Shown here: positions 53,142-61,669 of the stretch, piece by piece
Numbering within the stretch: position 1 is the stretch's first letter
Layout of the letters: every line of letters begins with the position of its first letter
Assembly (NCBI RefSeq): GCF_015163075.1
Contig: NZ_JADDXU010000029.1
Location: 1 to 64,000 of the forward strand
Direction: 5' to 3'
DNA length: 64,000 nucleotides
DNA from: Streptomyces justiciae
GTDB lineage: Bacteria > Actinomycetota > Actinomycetes > Streptomycetales > Streptomycetaceae
Notes under the pieces: model-generated
Databases searched by the model: none
What the model was told of the DNA's origin: nothing
The model's input: only the letters and a program-made list of their open reading frames with translations
Position numbers and translations under genes: made by a program

Positions 53142-54641
53142 ATGTCCCAGAACACCCTGACCGACAGCGCCCCATCGGGCACTGCGGAGGCCGCGCCCGC
53201 CTCGAACAAGCGGTGGTGGATCCTCGCCGTCATCGCCCTCGCCCAGCTGATGGTGGTCCTCGACGCCACCATCGTGAACATCGCCCTGCCCTCGGCGCAG
53301 GCCGACCTCGGGTTCTCCGACGGCAACCGGCAGTGGATCGTCACCGCCTACGCGCTGGCCTTCGCCTCCCTCCTGCTGCTCGGCGGCCGCATCGCCGACC
53401 TCTTCGGCCGCAAGACGGCGTTCCTGATCGGAGTGGTCGGCTTCGCCGCGGTCTCCGCGCTCGGCGGTGCCGCGACCAACTTCGAGATGCTGGTCACCGC
53501 CCGTGCCCTCCAGGGTGCCTTCGGCGCCCTCCTCGCGCCCGCCGCGCTGTCGCTGCTGAACACGACGTTCACCGACGCCAAGGAGCGCGCCAAGGCCTTC
53601 AGCGTCTACGGCGCCATCGCCGGCGCCGGCGGTGCGGTGGGTCTGCTGCTCGGCGGCATCCTGACCGACGCGCTCGACTGGCGCTGGACGCTCTACGTCA
53701 ACGTCGTCATCGCCGTCGTCGCCTTCGCCGGCGGCTGGCTCCTGCTGCACAACCACCGTGACGCCGGGAACTCCAAGCTGGACGTGCCGGGCACGATACT
53801 GGTCGCCGCTGGTCTGTTCTCCCTGGTCTACGGCTTCTCCAACGCCGAGACCCACGACTGGAACTCGCCCGCCACCTGGGGCTTCCTGATCGCCGGCGGT
53901 GTCCTGCTGGTCGCGTTCTCCTGGTGGCAGACCAAGGCCGCGCACCCGCTGCTGCCGCTGCGCATCCTGCTCGACCGCAACCGCGCCGCCTCCTTCCTCG
54001 CCGTGCTGATCTCCGGCGGCGGCATGTTCGGCGTGTTCCTCTTCCTCACCTACTACCTCCAGCTCAACCTCGGCTTCAGCCCGACGAAGACCGGTGTCGC
54101 CTTCCTGCCGATGGTCGCCGCGCTGATGGTCGCCGCCCAGCTCGGCACGACCAAGCTGGTGCCGCGGATGGGCCCCAAGGCCGTCATCCCGCTGGGCTTC
54201 GGCATCGCCGCGGTCGGCATGGCCTGGCTGACCGGCATCGGGGTCGGGTCGTCGTACACCAGCGCGGTGCTGCCCCAGCTGATCGTCGTCGGCCTCGGGC
54301 TCGGTCTGGTCATGCCGCCCGCGATGCAGCTGGCCACGGGCGGGGTCGCCGCGGAGGACGCCGGTGTCGCCTCCGCCACCGTCAACGCCATGCAGCAGGT
54401 GGGCGGTTCGATCGGTACGGCGCTGCTGAACACGCTGGCCGCGAGCGCCGCGACCGACTACCTGGCCGGCAAGGACCCGAGCAACAAGCTGGTCCAGGCC
54501 CAGGCCACCATCGAGAGCTACACCACCGCCTTCTGGTGGTCGGCGGGCCTCTTCGCCGCCGGCACGCTGATCGCGTTCCTGCTCTACCGCCGCGGGGTGC
54601 CGGAGCAGGACCCGGACGCCGCACCCGTGGTCCACATGTAG
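53142..54641 (+). CDS. DHA2-family MFS drug exporter (EmrB/QacA type, 14 helices)
   Basis: The 499-residue membrane protein has 14 predicted helices. Motif C-like and motif A (GGRIADLFGRKTAF) and the first-helix motif MVVLDATIVNIALPSA place it in the proton-driven DHA2 family that exports hydrophobic drugs. The start ATG at 53142 has a weak CCTGGAGTGG ribosome site; an upstream TTG is not used. No repressor gene is beside it, although the upstream region has two matching palindromes. A strong terminator follows. Substrate unknown. Confidence 0.93.
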   Translation: MSQNTLTDSAPSGTAEAAPASNKRWWILAVIALAQLMVVLDATIVNIALPSAQADLGFSDGNRQWIVTAYALAFASLLLLGGRIADLFGRKTAFLIGVVGFAAVSALGGAATNFEMLVTARALQGAFGALLAPAALSLLNTTFTDAKERAKAFSVYGAIAGAGGAVGLLLGGILTDALDWRWTLYVNVVIAVVAFAGGWLLLHNHRDAGNSKLDVPGTILVAAGLFSLVYGFSNAETHDWNSPATWGFLIAGGVLLVAFSWWQTKAAHPLLPLRILLDRNRAASFLAVLISGGGMFGVFLFLTYYLQLNLGFSPTKTGVAFLPMVAALMVAAQLGTTKLVPRMGPKAVIPLGFGIAAVGMAWLTGIGVGSSYTSAVLPQLIVVGLGLGLVMPPAMQLATGGVAAEDAGVASATVNAMQQVGGSIGTALLNTLAASAATDYLAGKDPSNKLVQAQATIESYTTAFWWSAGLFAAGTLIAFLLYRRGVPEQDPDAAPVVHM

Positions 54642-54653
54642 TTCCCCCCGAGC

Positions 54654-54691
54654 AGAGGGGCCGCCGTCATCAGGGAGACGGCGGCCCCTCT
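54654..54691 (+). terminator. Hairpin terminator of the DHA2 exporter
   Basis: AGAGGGGCCGCCGTC (54654-54668) pairs exactly with 54677-54691 around an 8-base loop, 13 bp after the stop codon. Confidence 0.85.
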
Positions 54692-54788
54692 TCGCTGCCT
54701 TGGCGGCCGCATGCCGTATCTGGCCGGTTACCGCGCATCACACCCGGGCGCGGTGAGTGAAGGCCCCGAAGCGGGTACTCACGGGTCC

Positions 54789-55796
54789 ATGCGAATCAGC
54801 GTGGTGGATGTGGGGTCGAACACGGTCCGGCTCGTGGTGGCGGACGCCGAGGGCGGGGTGCCGCTGCCGGTGCACACCGCGAAATGGCGGCTCCGGCTGT
54901 CCGAACAGGTCGAGCCGGGCGGCGCCGTGCCCGAGGAGGCGGTCGACAGACTCGTCGCCGCCGTGGCCGAGGCGGACCGGACGGCGACCGAGTGGGGCTC
55001 GGCCCCTCCGCTGGCCTTCGCCACGGCGGTGGTGCGCGGCGCGCCCAACTGCCGTGACGTGCTGCGCACCGTACGGACCCGCACCGGGGTCGAGCTGTGC
55101 ACCCTGCCGGGCGAGCTGGAGGCGGAGCTGACCTTCCTCGGGGCGCGGCGCTGGATGGGCTGGCGGTCGGGGCCGCTGGCCCTGCTGGACATCGGGGGCG
55201 GCTCCCTCGAAGTGGCCTTCGGCCGCGGCAGGCTGCCGGACTTCGTGGCCTCGCTGCCGCTGGGCGCCGGCCGGCTGACCCACGAGTTCTTCGGCGGCGA
55301 GGACCCGCCGTCGCCGGAATTGCTGCGGACGCTGCGGCGCCGGGTCCGGCATCAGCTGCGGGACGTGGCGGCCCGGATCCGCTGGGAGGGGCCGCACACG
55401 GCGGTGGCCACGTCCCGTACGTTCCAGCAGCTGGGCCGGTTGTGCGGGGCGCCGCCCGGACGGCACGGACCGTTCGTGGAACGGGAGTTGCGCCGCTCGG
55501 ACCTGCGCGCGGCGATCACCCGGCTCGCCGCCCTGCCCGCCGCCGAGCGCGCCCGGCTCCCCGGCATCTCCGCCCCCCGGGCCGCCCAGAGCCTGGCCGG
55601 CGCGGTGGTCGGCCACACGGCCCTGAAGCTGACCGGCATCAAGGCCGTCAGCATCTGCCCCTGGGCGATCCGCGAGGGCGTCCTGCTGCGCCACATCGAG
55701 GACGGCGCGTCCTGGTGGGCGGGGATCAGCCGCCGCAGCGAGGAGAACGGCGGCCAGGAACTCGTCCCGCTGCGCATCGCGGCCGCGACGAACTGA
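54789..55796 (+). CDS. Ppx/GppA-family exopolyphosphatase
   Basis: The 335-residue protein belongs to the actin-like ASKHA phosphatases that degrade polyphosphate or pppGpp. The N-terminal phosphate 1 motif is VVDVGSNTVRLVV, the second LLDIGGGSLEVAF, and the glutamate-containing ELEAELTFLGA between them is the catalytic region. The protein is short (lacks the C-terminal HD domains), as in actinobacterial Ppx1/Ppx2. The ATG at 54789 is used; upstream in-frame sequence is low-complexity. It is followed 14 bp on by a small gene, probably co-transcribed. Confidence 0.91.
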   Translation: MRISVVDVGSNTVRLVVADAEGGVPLPVHTAKWRLRLSEQVEPGGAVPEEAVDRLVAAVAEADRTATEWGSAPPLAFATAVVRGAPNCRDVLRTVRTRTGVELCTLPGELEAELTFLGARRWMGWRSGPLALLDIGGGSLEVAFGRGRLPDFVASLPLGAGRLTHEFFGGEDPPSPELLRTLRRRVRHQLRDVAARIRWEGPHTAVATSRTFQQLGRLCGAPPGRHGPFVERELRRSDLRAAITRLAALPAAERARLPGISAPRAAQSLAGAVVGHTALKLTGIKAVSICPWAIREGVLLRHIEDGASWWAGISRRSEENGGQELVPLRIAAATN

Positions 55797-55810
55797 GAGA
55801 GGACAGTGCG

Positions 55811-55981
55811 ATGACCCACGACAAGAAGCACCCCGAGACGGCCACGGAGCAAGTGCTGCGCAAGATCGAGGAGGCGGAACGCCACACCCGGGAGACCGAG
55901 GAACAGCGCCGCCGCCGGGGCGAGGCCGGCGAGGCCATCACCCCCAACACCCGCGCCCAGGAGGAGTCCGAGGGCGACTAG
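55811..55981 (+). CDS. Small charged hypothetical protein
   Basis: The 56-residue protein is highly charged and helical (KKHPETATEQVLRKIEEAER, then ETEEQRRRRGEAGEA), with no membrane segment and no recognised domain. It lies 14 bp after the Ppx/GppA gene in the same direction with GAGGACAG before the ATG. Its regular length and good codon bias support it as real, but function is unknown. Confidence 0.65.
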   Translation: MTHDKKHPETATEQVLRKIEEAERHTRETEEQRRRRGEAGEAITPNTRAQEESEGD

Positions 55982-56325
55982 GGCGCCCTCCCGAGGGAGA
56001 CGCCGTCGCCGGTGTCTGAGACAGCGGCGGCGTCCGAGGCCGCCGTACCGCCTTCTCCCGTGAAGCGCGCCGTGAACCCCATCTCCCTGGCGGGCCCCAT
56101 AACGTCCGTGTATACGACGGCTGTTACGCAGCTCGGGGCTGCCCGGCCGGTTTCCGCCGCTGCCCGGCATCCCCGGGCAGCGGACTTGACTGCGAGGGCC
56201 GGCCGGGTGGCCCCACTCCGCCCGGCCGGCCCCCGGTGCGAGATCGCAGGGGTCCTCGTGACAGCGCCCGCGCTCCCCAGCCACGGGCTGCCGTCCGGTT
56301 TCACGGGAACCCCGCGACCCCGGCC
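55982..56325. terminator. 344-bp convergent intergenic region with two hairpins
   Basis: No gene is evident. Two strong stem-loops stand in tandem: 56157-56167 with 56173-56183 (11 bp, 5-base loop) and 56196-56207 with 56221-56232 (12 bp, 13-base loop). They lie between the convergent small gene and the subtilisin inhibitor and probably end transcription from both sides. Confidence 0.6.
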
Positions 56326-56748
56326 CTAGAAGGTGAAGAGGCTGGCCCCGAGGGAGCCCTTCACGCACTCGTTGGCGAAGGTGCGCTCGTAGGAGACGCG
56401 TCTGCCCTGCCAGACCCCGTCGACGGTGACGACCACGGGGTCGTACTCCTTGGTGCACTGCACGTCGTCACGGGCCTGGAACGCGTCGAGGTCGCCGCCC
56501 ACGCCGCGCAGTTCGGCACAGGCCAGAGCCGCCGCGGGATGTGTGCCGGAGGCGGTCGGCGCGCAGGTCAGGGTGACCGCGCGGGCCGGGGTGACGGTGG
56601 CGGCGCTGTCGCCGTGGCCCAGGGTGAGGACCAGGGCGGAGGGGGCGTAGAGCGAGTCCGGGGCGGCCAGGGCGGCTCCGGTGAGGGGGCCGCAGACGGC
56701 GCCGGCCGTGAGGGCGAGGGTCGCTGCCCAGCGCGCGGTGTTCCGCAT
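56326..56748 (-). CDS. Streptomyces subtilisin inhibitor (SSI family) with predicted P1 lysine
   Basis: The 140-residue secreted protease inhibitor starts at the ATG at 56748 (GGAAGG nine bases upstream); the ATG at 56757 abuts that site and is unlikely. Residues 1-28 form the signal peptide (LALTAGAVCGPLTGAALA). The mature protein opens with SLYAPSALVLTLGHG and has the four cysteines of the two conserved disulfides (TCAPTASGTHP, LACAELRG, QCTKEYDPVVVTVDG, ANECVKG). By alignment to SSI, where the bond is Met73-Val74 in CPMVYDPV, the reactive site here is CTK-EYDP, so P1 is Lys; that predicts trypsin-type rather than subtilisin specificity. Confidence 0.95.
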   Translation of the reverse strand: MRNTARWAATLALTAGAVCGPLTGAALAAPDSLYAPSALVLTLGHGDSAATVTPARAVTLTCAPTASGTHPAAALACAELRGVGGDLDAFQARDDVQCTKEYDPVVVTVDGVWQGRRVSYERTFANECVKGSLGASLFTF

Positions 56749-57072
56749 GGTGTGCATCCTTCCGCTGATACGAGGGTGGTGCCGCGCCCGGCACGGTCGG
56801 TGCCGGGGCGGCGAGCGCGAGTCTGCCGAGTCCGCGGCCGGAACACACATCGACCCCACGCGTTTCAGTAACCTTGCGTGTTGAATCAGTGGCGCGAAGT
56901 CACGGAATTCGAACACCGGAGCCCAGTAACCACGCGGCTCTTGATCGTCTTCACCGACCGAATGGCCGGTTCACACCCGCTCCGCAATCGGCCTGAAACA
57001 TTCCGGTTGAGCTCTCGGCGCACTCCGTCCCGACCCCTTGCGTTCACGCTCCGGCGGAGTAATCGTCATTAC
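56749..57072. promoter_or_regulatory. 324-bp divergent promoter region
   Basis: The region between the inhibitor gene and the next conserved gene must hold both promoters. I see no clear -10/-35 pairs. The right part (56940-57072) is richer in A and T than the rest, and AGGAATT-like or CGGAATTC elements (56900 area) are present; nothing decisive. Confidence 0.35.
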
Positions 57073-57636
57073 ATGATTACAACAGAGCAACGAGAGAAGC
57101 TGCGCGGCTGGTTCGCCGGGCGGCTGCCCGACGACCTCTTCGAGGAACTGGCCGAACTGACCGTCGACCGTGAGGAGATCACCGTCATCGGCCGCATCCC
57201 CGCACCCCGGCTGGCCGAGGGCGCCTCGGCCACCGAGCGGGAGGCGGCCGTGCAGAGCCGGATGCAGGAGTTCCGGGAGCGCACCCGCGAGGCCCGGATC
57301 GAGGTGGCCCGCGAGGCCGAGCACCGGTTCCGGCGCAAGGTGTCCTGGGGTGTGGAGTGCGCCGGGGAACGCGCCCTGTTCACGCATGTGGCCGCGCCCG
57401 TGATGACCCGGCTGCGGCAGCCCGAGCGCCAGGTCCTGGACACGCTCATCGCGGGCGGCGTGGCCCGCAGCCGCAGCGACGCGCTCGCCTGGTGCGTCCG
57501 CCTGGTCCAGAAGCACACCGACGACTGGCTCACCGAACTGCGCGACTCCCTCGAACATGTGCAGCGGGTACGAGCCCAGGGTCCCGACACGGAACCGGAG
57601 GACACCCCTGCCGAGGGAGCCGACGACACCGAGTGA
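57073..57636 (+). CDS. Conserved actinobacterial hypothetical protein
   Basis: This 187-residue cytoplasmic protein has no transmembrane segment or signal. The middle is a long charged helix (about 55-100: EREAAVQSRMQEFRERTREA) and the segment ARSRSDALAWCVRLVQKH (about 140-157) looks like the helix-helix part of a ribbon-helix-helix domain, so DNA binding is possible. The acidic C-terminus (DTEPEDTPAEGADDTE) is disordered. The start ATG at 57073 is the only one with a continuous fold. I do not recognise the family. Confidence 0.75.
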   Translation: MITTEQREKLRGWFAGRLPDDLFEELAELTVDREEITVIGRIPAPRLAEGASATEREAAVQSRMQEFRERTREARIEVAREAEHRFRRKVSWGVECAGERALFTHVAAPVMTRLRQPERQVLDTLIAGGVARSRSDALAWCVRLVQKHTDDWLTELRDSLEHVQRVRAQGPDTEPEDTPAEGADDTE

Positions 57637-57842
57637 TGGAGGTTTCGTACATCCGCGGCGCGAAGGATGGATGAACCGTCCTCTGGTGCGGCCCTCGACC
57701 GCGGCCTTACCGTCGGCAGACCCCCGAGAGGACGGCCTCCTCTCCCGCCGCACACCCCCGCGACGACGACCGGCCGCCCCCGACAAGCCCCTCCCCCGCG
57801 CCACGACGCGCTCCACCGCCGGTCCCCCTCGCTGGAGCCCCC

Positions 57843-59426
57843 TTGTCCCCGCAGCCCGACCCCTCGTCCGCGCCGTCCCTGACCGAGGTCGAGACCCACG
57901 GTGTCGACCGCATCCCCGACGCGGACCGCACCGCCACCCCGCTGGACCTGTTCCGGCTCGCCTTCGGCGGCGCCAACACCTTCTCCACCTGTGTGCTGGG
58001 CGCCTTCCCGATCCTGTTCGGCCTCTCCTTCTGGCAGGGCCTCGCGGCCACCCTGCTGGGCGTCGTCGCGGGGGCGCTGATCCTGTGTCCGATGGCGGTG
58101 TTCGGGCCGGTCAACGGCACCAACAACGCCGTCTCCTCCTCGGCGCACCTGGGCGTGCACGGCCGGGTGGTCGGCTCCTTCCTCTCCCTGCTGACGGCGA
58201 TCGCGTTCTTCTCCATCTCGGTGTGGAGCTCCGGCGACGCCCTGGTCGGCGGCGCCCACCGGCTGTTCGGGCTGCCGCGCGGCGATCTGAGCTACGTCGT
58301 GGCGTACGCGCTGTTCGCGTGTCTGGTCCTCGCGGTGTGCGTGTACGGCTTCCGCTTCATGCTGTTCGTCAACAAGGTCGCGGTGACCTCGGCGAGCGTG
58401 CTGTTCGTGGTCGGCGCGATCGCCTTCGCCGGCGACTTCGACCCGTCGTACGCGGGCGTCTTCACGGACTCGGCGGACGCGGCCACGCAGTCCCTGTTCT
58501 GGCCGTCCTTCATCGGCGCCGCACTGATCGTCCTGTCGAACCCGGTGTCGTTCGGCGCGTTCCTCGGCGACTGGTCGCGCTACATCCCGGCGAGCACCCC
58601 GCGCCGCCGCGTGATCGGCGCGGCGTTCCTGTCGCAGATCGCCACGCTGCTGCCGTTCCTGTTCGGCCTGGCGACGGCCAGCATCATCGCGACCAAGGCC
58701 CCGGACTACGTCGACCCGGCCGCCCCCGACTTCGTGGGCGGACTGCTCGCCATCTCGCCGAGCTGGTTCTTCCTGCCGGTGTGTCTGCTGGCCCTGATCG
58801 GCGGCATGTCGACGGGCACGACCGCGCTGTACGGCACCGGCCTCGACTTCTCCTCGGTGTTCCCGCGGCTGTCCCGGGTGCAGGCGACGCTGCTGGTCGG
58901 CGTGGCGTCGATCGCGTTCATCTTCATCGGGCGGTTCGGCCTGAACCTCGTCCAGTCGATCTCGACGTTCGCCACGATGATCATCACCTGCACCACGCCG
59001 TGGATGGTCGTGATGATCCTGGGCTTCTGGACCCGGCGCGGCTGGTACGACCCGGACGCGCTCCAGGTCTTCAACCGCCGTCAGCGCGGCGGCCGTTACT
59101 GGTTCGCGCACGGCTGGAACTGGCGCGGCATGACCGCCTGGTGGGTCTCCGCGCTGCTCGGTGTGCTGTTCACCAACATCCCGGGCCAGTTCGTGGGCCC
59201 GCTGGGCGACCTCGCGAACGGCGTCGACATCAGCCTGCCGCTGTCGCTGGTGGTCTCCGCGGTGCTGTTCCTGACGCTGCTGCGGGTGTTCCCCGAACCG
59301 CGGGCCGTGTACGGGCCGGAGGGCGCGCGGCTCGCACGGACCGTCGACGTGCCGGTGCCGGCCATCACCGGACCGGGCGCGGTGCCCGGCGAGCCGGAGC
59401 CCGTGGCGGCGGCGAACGGCGGCTGA
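57843..59426 (+). CDS. NCS1-family purine/cytosine permease
   Basis: The 527-residue membrane protein has 12 predicted helices of the NCS1 (CodB-like) type. Characteristic motifs are LAFGGANTFSTCVLGA in helix 1, FGPVNGTNNAVSSSAHLGVHG and NPVSFGAFLGDWSRYIP between helices. It imports cytosine, purines or related heterocycles with Na+ or H+. The start TTG at 57843 is the only in-frame candidate near the fold but has no good ribosome site; the real start may differ by a few codons. No cytosine deaminase gene is near. Confidence 0.85.
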   Translation: MSPQPDPSSAPSLTEVETHGVDRIPDADRTATPLDLFRLAFGGANTFSTCVLGAFPILFGLSFWQGLAATLLGVVAGALILCPMAVFGPVNGTNNAVSSSAHLGVHGRVVGSFLSLLTAIAFFSISVWSSGDALVGGAHRLFGLPRGDLSYVVAYALFACLVLAVCVYGFRFMLFVNKVAVTSASVLFVVGAIAFAGDFDPSYAGVFTDSADAATQSLFWPSFIGAALIVLSNPVSFGAFLGDWSRYIPASTPRRRVIGAAFLSQIATLLPFLFGLATASIIATKAPDYVDPAAPDFVGGLLAISPSWFFLPVCLLALIGGMSTGTTALYGTGLDFSSVFPRLSRVQATLLVGVASIAFIFIGRFGLNLVQSISTFATMIITCTTPWMVVMILGFWTRRGWYDPDALQVFNRRQRGGRYWFAHGWNWRGMTAWWVSALLGVLFTNIPGQFVGPLGDLANGVDISLPLSLVVSAVLFLTLLRVFPEPRAVYGPEGARLARTVDVPVPAITGPGAVPGEPEPVAAANGG

Positions 59427-59507
59427 CCCCGGTGTTCTGACCGGCCCTTACTCGCCAGTATCGTCGGAGCGCAGCGCGTTCTCAGCGACGAGAGGCGGGA
59501 CCCACGG

Positions 59508-60677
59508 ATGGCCAAGCACTGGGCGGACTTCCAGTACGAGATCTATCTCAACGGACTGTCAGGAGCCGTACCGCGGCTCCCGACCGACCTGACCCGCCTG
59601 GAGGAGCTCACCGAGCAGCGGCTCGGGCCGGGGCCGGTCGGGTACGTGGCGGGCAGCGCCGGTGACGGGAGCACCGCCCGCGCCAACCGGGCGGCCCTGG
59701 AACGCCGTCGGATCGTGCCGCGCATGCTGCGGGACGTGCACGAGCGGGACCTCGCCGTCGAGGTCCTCGGCCGGTCCCTGCCCGCCCCGCTGGCACTGGC
59801 ACCGGTCGGCGTGCTGTCGATCATGCACCCGGACGCCGAGTCGGCCGCCGCCCGGGCCGCCGCCGCGCAGGGCGTGCCGTACATCCTGTCCTCGGCCTCC
59901 AGCACGCCGATGGAGCAGGTCGCGGAGGCGATGGGGGACGCCGAGCGCTGGTTCCAGCTGTACTGGCCCAAGGACCCCGAGGTCGCCCGGAGCTTCCTGC
60001 GGCGGGCCAAGGCGTCCGGGTTCACGGTGCTCGTCGTCACGCTGGACACTCCCCTGCTGGCGTGGCGGCCCCGCGACCTGGACCAGGCGTATCTGCCGTT
60101 CCTGCACGGCGTCGGCACCGCCAACTACTTCTCCGACCCGGCGTTCCAGGCGGCCCTGGCCAAGCCGGTGCACGAGGACCCGAACGCGGCGGTGCTGCAC
60201 TTCGTGGGCATGTTCGCGGACCCCGCGAAGACCTGGCCGGACCTGGCGTTCCTGCGCGAGAACTGGGACGGCCCGATCGTGCTGAAGGGCATCCAGCACC
60301 CGGACGACGCGCGGCTGGCCGCCGATGCCGGGATGGACGGCGTGGTCGTTTCCAACCACGGGGGCCGGCAGGTCGCCGGGGCGATCGGCGCGGCCGACGC
60401 GCTGCCCCTGGTCGCCGAGGCGGTCGGCGACCGGCTCACCGTCCTCTTCGACAGCGGCATCCGCACCGGCGACGACGTTTTCAAGGCGCTCGCGCTCGGC
60501 GCCCGGGCGGTGCTCGTCGGACGGCCGTACGTCTACGGCCTCGGCCTCGACGGTCAGGCCGGCGTCGAGCATGTGATCCGCTGTCTGCTCGCCGAACTCG
60601 ACCTCACCCTCGCACTGTCCGGACACGCCACGCCCACCACCGTGAGCCCCGCCGACCTCACGGAGGACCCCGTATGA
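59508..60677 (+). CDS. FMN-dependent 2-hydroxyacid oxidase (lactate 2-monooxygenase-like)
   Basis: The 389-residue enzyme is an alpha-hydroxyacid oxidase TIM barrel binding FMN. Signature residues are VSNHGGRQV (catalytic His and Arg), FDSGIRTGDDVFKALALGA for the phosphate site, and YILSSASSTPMEQVAEAM. The N-terminus FQYEIYLNGLSG agrees with the mycobacterial lactate 2-monooxygenase branch, which turns lactate into acetate and CO2. Its stop overlaps the start of a 2-hydroxyacid dehydrogenase, so both probably process the same class of acids. Substrate is inferred. Confidence 0.9.
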   Translation: MAKHWADFQYEIYLNGLSGAVPRLPTDLTRLEELTEQRLGPGPVGYVAGSAGDGSTARANRAALERRRIVPRMLRDVHERDLAVEVLGRSLPAPLALAPVGVLSIMHPDAESAAARAAAAQGVPYILSSASSTPMEQVAEAMGDAERWFQLYWPKDPEVARSFLRRAKASGFTVLVVTLDTPLLAWRPRDLDQAYLPFLHGVGTANYFSDPAFQAALAKPVHEDPNAAVLHFVGMFADPAKTWPDLAFLRENWDGPIVLKGIQHPDDARLAADAGMDGVVVSNHGGRQVAGAIGAADALPLVAEAVGDRLTVLFDSGIRTGDDVFKALALGARAVLVGRPYVYGLGLDGQAGVEHVIRCLLAELDLTLALSGHATPTTVSPADLTEDPV

Positions 60678-61669
60678 CCGCCCCGAAGAACGTGCTCGCC
60701 GTCATCGCCCCGCACGTCGGAGGCCGGACCGCCGGTGCCGGGCTCGCCACGCTCTTCCCCGGCGACGCCGAGGTCACGGTCGTCGAGCGCGCGGACGAGA
60801 ACCCGGCGGCGCTGCGCGCGGCGCACGTCGTCATCACGGCCCTCGCCCCGGTCACCGCCGAACACCTCGCCGCCGCGCCCGAGTTGCAGCTCGTACAGTG
60901 CGCGAGCCACGGCTTCGACTACGTCGACGTCGAGGCCGCCCGGGAACTCGGCGTGCCGGTCTGCACCATCGGCTCCAGCGGCGCCGAGGCGCAGAACGTG
61001 GCCGAGCAGACCTTCGCCCTGATGCTGGCACTGGCCAAGCAGCTGGTCCCGGCCCACACCGCGCTCGTCGAGGCCGACTGGGCGCTCCCCCGCCTCCAGC
61101 GGTCCCTGACCGAGCTGTCGGGCAAGACGCTGGGCATCGTCGGCCTGGGACAGATCGGGCGCGAAGTCGCCCGGCGCGCGGTCGCGTTCGACATGAACGT
61201 CGTCTACGCGGGACGGCGCCGGGTGCCGGAGGTGACGGAGGCACGGTTGGGCGGGGCCCGGCATGTGCCGCTCGACGAACTGCTGCGTGTCTCCGACTAC
61301 GTCTCGCTGCACGCGCCCCTGACCGACGACACGCGCAACCTCCTCGACGCCTCGCGGCTCGCGCTGCTCAAGCCGACCGCGTTCGTCGTCAACACCGCGC
61401 GGGGCGCGCTGATCGACCAGGACGCCCTCGCCGACGCCCTGGAGAAGGGGGCCCTAGCCGGGGCGGGCATCGACGTCTTCGACCCCGAACCGCCCACCCC
61501 GGCCCTGCGGTTGCTGCGCGCCCCGAACGTGGTGCTGTCGCCGCACGTCGGGGGCGTCACCCGCGAGACGCTGGTGCGGATCGCCCTGGCGGCCGTCCAG
61601 AATGTGGCCGGCTACCTGGCGGGCGATCCGCCCCGGGACGTGGTCAGCGGGCCCGCCCCTGCTCGCTGA
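60674..61669 (+). CDS. D-isomer 2-hydroxyacid dehydrogenase, NAD-binding
   Basis: The 331-residue oxidoreductase interconverts a D-2-hydroxyacid and its 2-oxoacid. The Rossmann motif is GKTLGIVGLGQIGREVARRA; the NAD and catalytic residues appear in VSLHAPLTDDTRNL (core HAPLTDDTRN), NTARGALIDQDALADAL (Arg) and DVFDPEPP (Glu); the catalytic His is in SPHVGGVTRE. The ATG overlaps the stop of the FMN oxidase (ATGA). The 3' end overlaps the convergent lectin gene by 26 bp. Confidence 0.92.
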   Translation: MTAPKNVLAVIAPHVGGRTAGAGLATLFPGDAEVTVVERADENPAALRAAHVVITALAPVTAEHLAAAPELQLVQCASHGFDYVDVEAARELGVPVCTIGSSGAEAQNVAEQTFALMLALAKQLVPAHTALVEADWALPRLQRSLTELSGKTLGIVGLGQIGREVARRAVAFDMNVVYAGRRRVPEVTEARLGGARHVPLDELLRVSDYVSLHAPLTDDTRNLLDASRLALLKPTAFVVNTARGALIDQDALADALEKGALAGAGIDVFDPEPPTPALRLLRAPNVVLSPHVGGVTRETLVRIALAAVQNVAGYLAGDPPRDVVSGPAPAR

